A stretch of 37,533 nucleotides of DNA, from NCBI RefSeq assembly GCF_900101815.1, contig NZ_FNAO01000015.1:1-37533 (forward strand). The letters are read 5' to 3'. A model generated the notes under the pieces. That model had not been told where the DNA came from. It ran no database searches and was given only the letters and a program-made list of their open reading frames with translations. Position numbers and translations under genes: made by a program. Each line of letters begins with the position of its first letter. Position 1 is the first letter of the stretch. The DNA comes from Pricia antarctica. Lineage in GTDB: Bacteria; Bacteroidota; Bacteroidia; Flavobacteriales; Flavobacteriaceae. Of this stretch, positions 34,625 to 37,533 are shown piece by piece.

Positions 34625-34682
34625 ATTAAAGGGTTCTGTCGCATCTGTTCAAAATTAAAGGGTTCTGTCGCATCTGTTCAAA
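34625..34682 (+). repeat. perfect 29-base tandem repeat
   Basis: The unit ATTAAAGGGTTCTGTCGCATCTGTTCAAA without its last nine bases is easily seen: it occurs at 34625-34653 and again immediately at 34654-34682 without a mismatch. It lies in non-coding DNA between the Fic gene and repeat copy B, next to GAGCCGGTCAAAGTATACC, which looks like worn insertion-sequence end material. Confidence 0.92.
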
Positions 34683-34741
34683 ATAAATATGAAAGTTTGA
34701 TTTGAACCTTGTTTTATGATGCTAATGAGATAAAGGTGGGA

Positions 34742-34886
34742 GGGACGGATTATGGGAACCACTAAAAACGGTAAAATTGAACCACCCAATATTTCGTTGT
34801 ACTAGGTTGAAGGTCAGTATTTTGTTGGTTGTTTTGCTATGCTAATTTTTTCCGGCGAAGGTGGTATACAATGCCCGTTTTCTGCA
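34742..34886. repeat. 145-base repeated element, copy B
   Basis: The second copy of the element at 32215-32360, in the same orientation, 2.5 kb away. Its right part is the point where the truncated membrane-protein gene on the minus strand ends. Copies A and B flank the AbiH remnant and the Fic gene. Confidence 0.8.
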
Positions 34887-35175
34887 TGCTATTAGCCAAC
34901 CACGGAAACCAAGGGTTAAATTTGGCTATTAAAAAAAGAAAAGAGAAAAAAGTTGTAAAAAGCAACCATTCAAATAAGGTTAATGGTCTTGACCGAAACT
35001 TTAGTTTTGGCCCAATGCTTATCTGGGGTATTTCTTTTTCAAAGACACGGGATAAATAGTTGGACTTATACTTGCTCCCAATGTTGGATATCTTGTCTAA
35101 TGTAATTGGGTACGCTAAACCAATGATTGCAATATCAATTGCGACACATATTTCTATAATATATTTCAATTCCAT
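34837..35175 (-). pseudogene. truncated membrane protein, N-terminal part only
   Basis: On the minus strand from ATG 35175 the frame encodes a membrane segment (YIIEICVAIDIAIIGLAYPI), a soluble stretch (ITLDKISNIGSKYKSNYL) and a second membrane segment (EWLLFTTFFSFLFLIA). The last about 17 codons come from repeat copy B, ending in a basic nonsense tail (HLRRKKLA). The pattern resembles the beginning of a larger uncharacterised Bacteroidota membrane protein, so I read it as a gene cut by the repeat. A functional short protein cannot be ruled out. Confidence 0.5.
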
Positions 35176-35270
35176 TTATAATTGTTTCTTTTGTTTTTTG
35201 TCCATATACAAGTCAATCTCTTACAACCAAGGTTTGTTTCTTGATGCATTCCCTTTCCTTATAATCCATA

Positions 35271-36527
35271 TTAAACTTCAGATTTAAAAGCAGATTCCAT
35301 CAAAAGCTGTTCTTTATTGGATATGCCTATTTGATTGGCAAACGATTTCCAATCCTTCACCACACTTATAACTTCATCAAGTATGGTTTTCATTTCATTT
35401 TCGCTTAAGCGAAAAAACTCACCAACACTTTTGGCCAGTTCAAAATCCAAGGCATTGTCATCCATATCTATATTGAGCGCCAATCCATCTTTTTCAATTG
35501 ACGGATTCAAATCGTAGGCTGGCGAAAGTTCCCAACCTTTCTCGGTAAGGATAAATCCGTGATTGCGTAAATGGTCGTCCGTATTTGATATGGCTATATT
35601 GAATACTACCCTACGCCACAGTTGGTGTAAATTAGCCTCAACATTAGTCCCGTAATTCTCAATTACGTCCACAATATCTAAATAGCTTGAAGTAGTGGCC
35701 TTAAGGATTTCTTCATTATATCCGGTCATTGTCATTGCAGAGGCAAAGTGGATGCGGCCATCTTTTTCTCGGTCAAACCTCTTAGTAAGAAATGTATGGT
35801 AGTGACCTGAAATCTTTTCAATTTTTGATTCTGCCATCTCTATACCACAGCTGACTGCAAGCGTATAGGCGAGGTATTCCCAAGCTGCCTTATCCACAGT
35901 ATCAGTTTTAGATGGGAACTTAGCAATCCAGAGACTTTTATCCTTACTAAGAATATTCGCCTTTGGCCGTGCACCACCTAAAGAAGAACCAGGTGCAATC
36001 AATACAGCTATCCATTGTCTTACTTCGTCACTCTCAGCGTCGCTTTCCAGTTGGTTCACAGCTTCTTGTAAATCACCAAGGGACGACCAAGGTGGCGTAG
36101 GGTTTTTATCATCGTCATCTAAAAATGGTCCGTCTTTGTTGGTTTTAAATCGTAATGCGCCCATTCGGCTTTCGTCATAAACACCTAACAGATAATCTAT
36201 TTCATATAGGGTTCGAGCCTTATCGTTACGAGCTCTGGCATCTTGTGCTTCGCGACGTTTCATCAATGTCTTGCCCCAAGTGTCTGGCATACTATCTAAG
36301 AATATTCCAAAGTTCTCTTTGTCAGTAGGATATTGAGGTCCTGAATAAAAGGCAATATCTGGGTCAAGCAGTTGGTACAAGCCCCTTTCCAACCAGTCCT
36401 TATTATATTCAAAGCTGAAGGCCTTTTTCGCTTTCGCGAAATGTGCCGAAAGCACACCTATTTGAATCGGGCCATCCAATCCAATCCAATCTGCATATAC
36501 ATATATATCAAACTTTCCCTGTGCCAT
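35271..36527 (-). CDS. hipA: HipA-family serine/threonine kinase toxin
   Basis: 418 residues, about the usual length for HipA (around 440 in E. coli). The N-terminal HipA domain spans about 1-125 (SMPDTWGKTLMKRREA). The kinase part follows with the Gly/Ser loop APGSSLGGARPKANI (178-192), ATP-binding Lys203 region (LWIAKFPS), catalytic segment ISNTDDHLRNHGF with Asp317, and the metal-binding Asp339 in SPAYDLNP. HipA proteins phosphorylate targets such as glutamyl-tRNA synthetase and slow growth. The antitoxin gene is 3 bases upstream on the same strand, so the pair forms a hipBA operon. All key residues seem intact. Confidence 0.93.
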   Translation of the reverse strand: MAQGKFDIYVYADWIGLDGPIQIGVLSAHFAKAKKAFSFEYNKDWLERGLYQLLDPDIAFYSGPQYPTDKENFGIFLDSMPDTWGKTLMKRREAQDARARNDKARTLYEIDYLLGVYDESRMGALRFKTNKDGPFLDDDDKNPTPPWSSLGDLQEAVNQLESDAESDEVRQWIAVLIAPGSSLGGARPKANILSKDKSLWIAKFPSKTDTVDKAAWEYLAYTLAVSCGIEMAESKIEKISGHYHTFLTKRFDREKDGRIHFASAMTMTGYNEEILKATTSSYLDIVDVIENYGTNVEANLHQLWRRVVFNIAISNTDDHLRNHGFILTEKGWELSPAYDLNPSIEKDGLALNIDMDDNALDFELAKSVGEFFRLSENEMKTILDEVISVVKDWKSFANQIGISNKEQLLMESAFKSEV

Positions 36528-36530
36528 AAT

Positions 36531-36818
36531 CTATAATAAATCCAAGTCTTGTAGTTTACGACCAAATTCATCGTCTTGGGCAATTTTTGAGAAATCGCTC
36601 TCAAGGTTCAGCACCTTTAGCACATTAAAATAGATTCCGATTGCCACAGCTGGGTCGCCTTTTTCAATACGGTGCAACGTAGCGCGGTGTATTCCTGCAC
36701 GTTCGGAAACCTGTTCTGTGGTTAGCTTTCTGCGTTTACGCGCCAGCTTGATATTTTCGCCAATACCATCAAACATCTTCTGATATTTTGGAAGGATTAT
36801 CGCTTTCTTTGAATTCAT
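36531..36818 (-). CDS. hipB: HipB-like XRE-family antitoxin/repressor
   Basis: 95 residues from ATG 36818. A TTG at 36839 is in frame, but it would lie inside the operator-like inverted repeat, so the ATG is preferred. The helix-turn-helix is clear: IGENIKLARKRRKLTTEQVS, then AGIHRATLHRIEKG. The C-terminal tail (DFGRKLQDLDLL-like, DEFGRKLQDLDLL in sequence) would be the part that contacts or is degraded from the toxin complex. It would neutralise HipA and repress its own operon. The hipA start follows its stop by 3 bases. Confidence 0.92.
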   Translation of the reverse strand: MNSKKAIILPKYQKMFDGIGENIKLARKRRKLTTEQVSERAGIHRATLHRIEKGDPAVAIGIYFNVLKVLNLESDFSKIAQDDEFGRKLQDLDLL

Positions 36819-36824
36819 AACGTT

Positions 36825-36865
36825 GCTTATTAACGACAAATATAACCATTTTGTTGTAAATAAGC
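36825..36865 (-). promoter_or_regulatory. operator-like inverted repeat upstream of hipBA
   Basis: GCTTATTAACGACAAA (36825-36840) and TTTGTTGTAAATAAGC (36850-36865) are inverted arms matching at 14 of 16 positions around the spacer TATAACCAT. The site begins 6 bases before the hipB ATG, where a HipB dimer binding its own promoter would be expected. Confidence 0.7.
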
Positions 36866-36972
36866 GACATTAAAGACATTTTAGCTCTAAAGGAAACGGA
36901 ATAAATGAGCAGGGGTGAAAACGTTAACTTTATGCCGTAGTCTTTTGATGGAAGTATTTTACGAGTTTAAAT

Positions 36973-37135
36973 TGTGGATACTTCGGTTCGGATTGTGCCA
37001 GTGATTTCGGAAGCTTTGTGCCAGGCATTTCGGTTCGATCTGTGCCAATAATTACGGTTCGATCTGTGCCGGCCGATCTGGGATAGGCACCAAAACGTTT
37101 CGATCCGTGCCAGTTCCATCGGTTCGTTCTGTGCC
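36973..37135 (+). repeat. left end of an IS21-family element with six terminal repeats
   Basis: Six copies of a 15-16-base unit, consensus CGGTTCGATCTGTGCC, lie at 36984-36999, 37008-37022, 37031-37046, 37055-37070, 37096-37111 and 37120-37135. Multiple end repeats of this kind bind the IstA transposase in IS21 elements. The element probably begins near TGTGGATA at about 36973-36980; the exact end is inferred. Confidence 0.8.
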
Positions 37136-37185
37136 ACTTTGGGAGATCAAGTAATTACCTTATCGCGCTAACATAAAAGCACGAT

Positions 37186-37533
37186 ATGGCCAACACACTT
37201 GATCCAATGGACCTTAAACAAATTATCACCTTGCATTTGGACGGTTACAGCAACCGTAAAATAGGGACTGCCCTCGGTATCTCCCGCAACACGGTAAATA
37301 CGTATATGCGCCTGTTCAAGGGGAGCGACTACTCTTTTAAAGAGCTGCTCTCCTTTGACAATGCCGCCCTGGAAAAACTTTTCCCTTCCCGTACAACCAT
37401 CGACAACGGGCGGTATGACGGGCTCATGCGCTATTTCGAGGGCATGAACAAAGCCCGAAACCATCCCGGTTTCACCTTTCTCCATCATTACCATGAATAT
37501 GCGCAAAGTGCAAGGGAGCCTTATGGCTATACG
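37186..37533 (+). CDS. istA: IS21-family transposase IstA, N-terminal part (cut by window end)
   Basis: The frame is open from ATG 37186 to the window end (116 codons). The start MANTLDPMDLKQIITLHLDG and the helix-turn-helix IGTALGISRNTVNTYM (about residues 26-41) are typical of IstA, as is the DGLMRYFEGMNKARNHPGFT stretch, which precedes the HHYHEYA segment. The catalytic DDE core and the helper ATPase IstB would lie beyond the window. It is preceded by the terminal-repeat array at 36984-37135, so the element is probably intact at this end. Confidence 0.92.
   Translation, partial: MANTLDPMDLKQIITLHLDGYSNRKIGTALGISRNTVNTYMRLFKGSDYSFKELLSFDNAALEKLFPSRTTIDNGRYDGLMRYFEGMNKARNHPGFTFLHHYHEYAQSAREPYGYT

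Noticed and set aside
36984-37135. CRISPR or iteron origin
   Set aside because: The 16-base repeats sit immediately before istA, as IS21 terminal repeats do; there is no replication initiator or cas gene.
37168-37506. Minus-strand open frame of 112 codons
   Set aside because: It is the antisense shadow of the IS21 istA gene, whose plus-strand frame has clear family motifs.

Overview
The window looks like the chromosome of a marine-type Bacteroidota, probably a flavobacterium. It carries a FecR/SusC/SusD glycan-uptake set with an STN-bearing SusC, many signal-peptide and lipoprotein glycan enzymes, and AT-rich intergenic DNA. The nearest well-known relatives of its metabolic genes are typical of that phylum. 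No rRNA, tRNA or CRISPR was seen.

Region 1 (1-25313) reads as one long plus-strand locus. It begins with the tail of a FecR anti-sigma factor, followed by susC and susD. Next come two copies of a three-gene module: a GH67-like alpha-glucuronidase-family protein of type A, a distant relative of type B, and a PD40 beta-propeller. The second copy has lost its type B gene except for a frameshifted stub of the signal-peptide region (14209-14295). A decayed 3' end of a group II intron lies between the two modules (11880-11954). A third, divergent propeller overlaps malate synthase by 4 bases. Then follow an LctP/GlcA-type permease, a peptidyl-hydroxyglycine-lyase-like propeller (PAL), a fused FAD/Fe-S D-2-hydroxyacid dehydrogenase and an alanine-glyoxylate-type aminotransferase. 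A strong intrinsic terminator (25279-25313) closes the unit. The last five genes converge on glyoxylate: the dehydrogenase and the lyase could make it, and malate synthase and the transaminase could consume it. No isocitrate lyase is present. The most notable inference is a glycan-utilisation locus whose substrate releases, or is accompanied by, glycolate or glyoxylate.

Region 2 (25314-32042) has two further type B enzymes. The first is long and AT-rich, with an inserted jelly-roll-like domain, two C-terminal Ig-like repeats and an in-frame 36-base duplication in a loop of the barrel. The second has visibly different, more GC-rich codon use.

Region 3 (32043-37533) is a worn defence and mobile-element island. 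It holds a type I restriction HsdR fragment, a frameshifted AbiH 3' fragment, a Fic AMP-transferase whose first codons come from a six-copy 18-base repeat array, a perfect 29-base tandem repeat, a truncated membrane protein, a hipBA toxin-antitoxin pair with an operator-like inverted repeat, and the left end of an IS21-family element with six terminal repeats and the start of istA. Two copies of a 145-base element with nested inverted repeats flank the AbiH/Fic segment.

All assignments come from reading the sequence and recalling family motifs. No database search or structure prediction was run.
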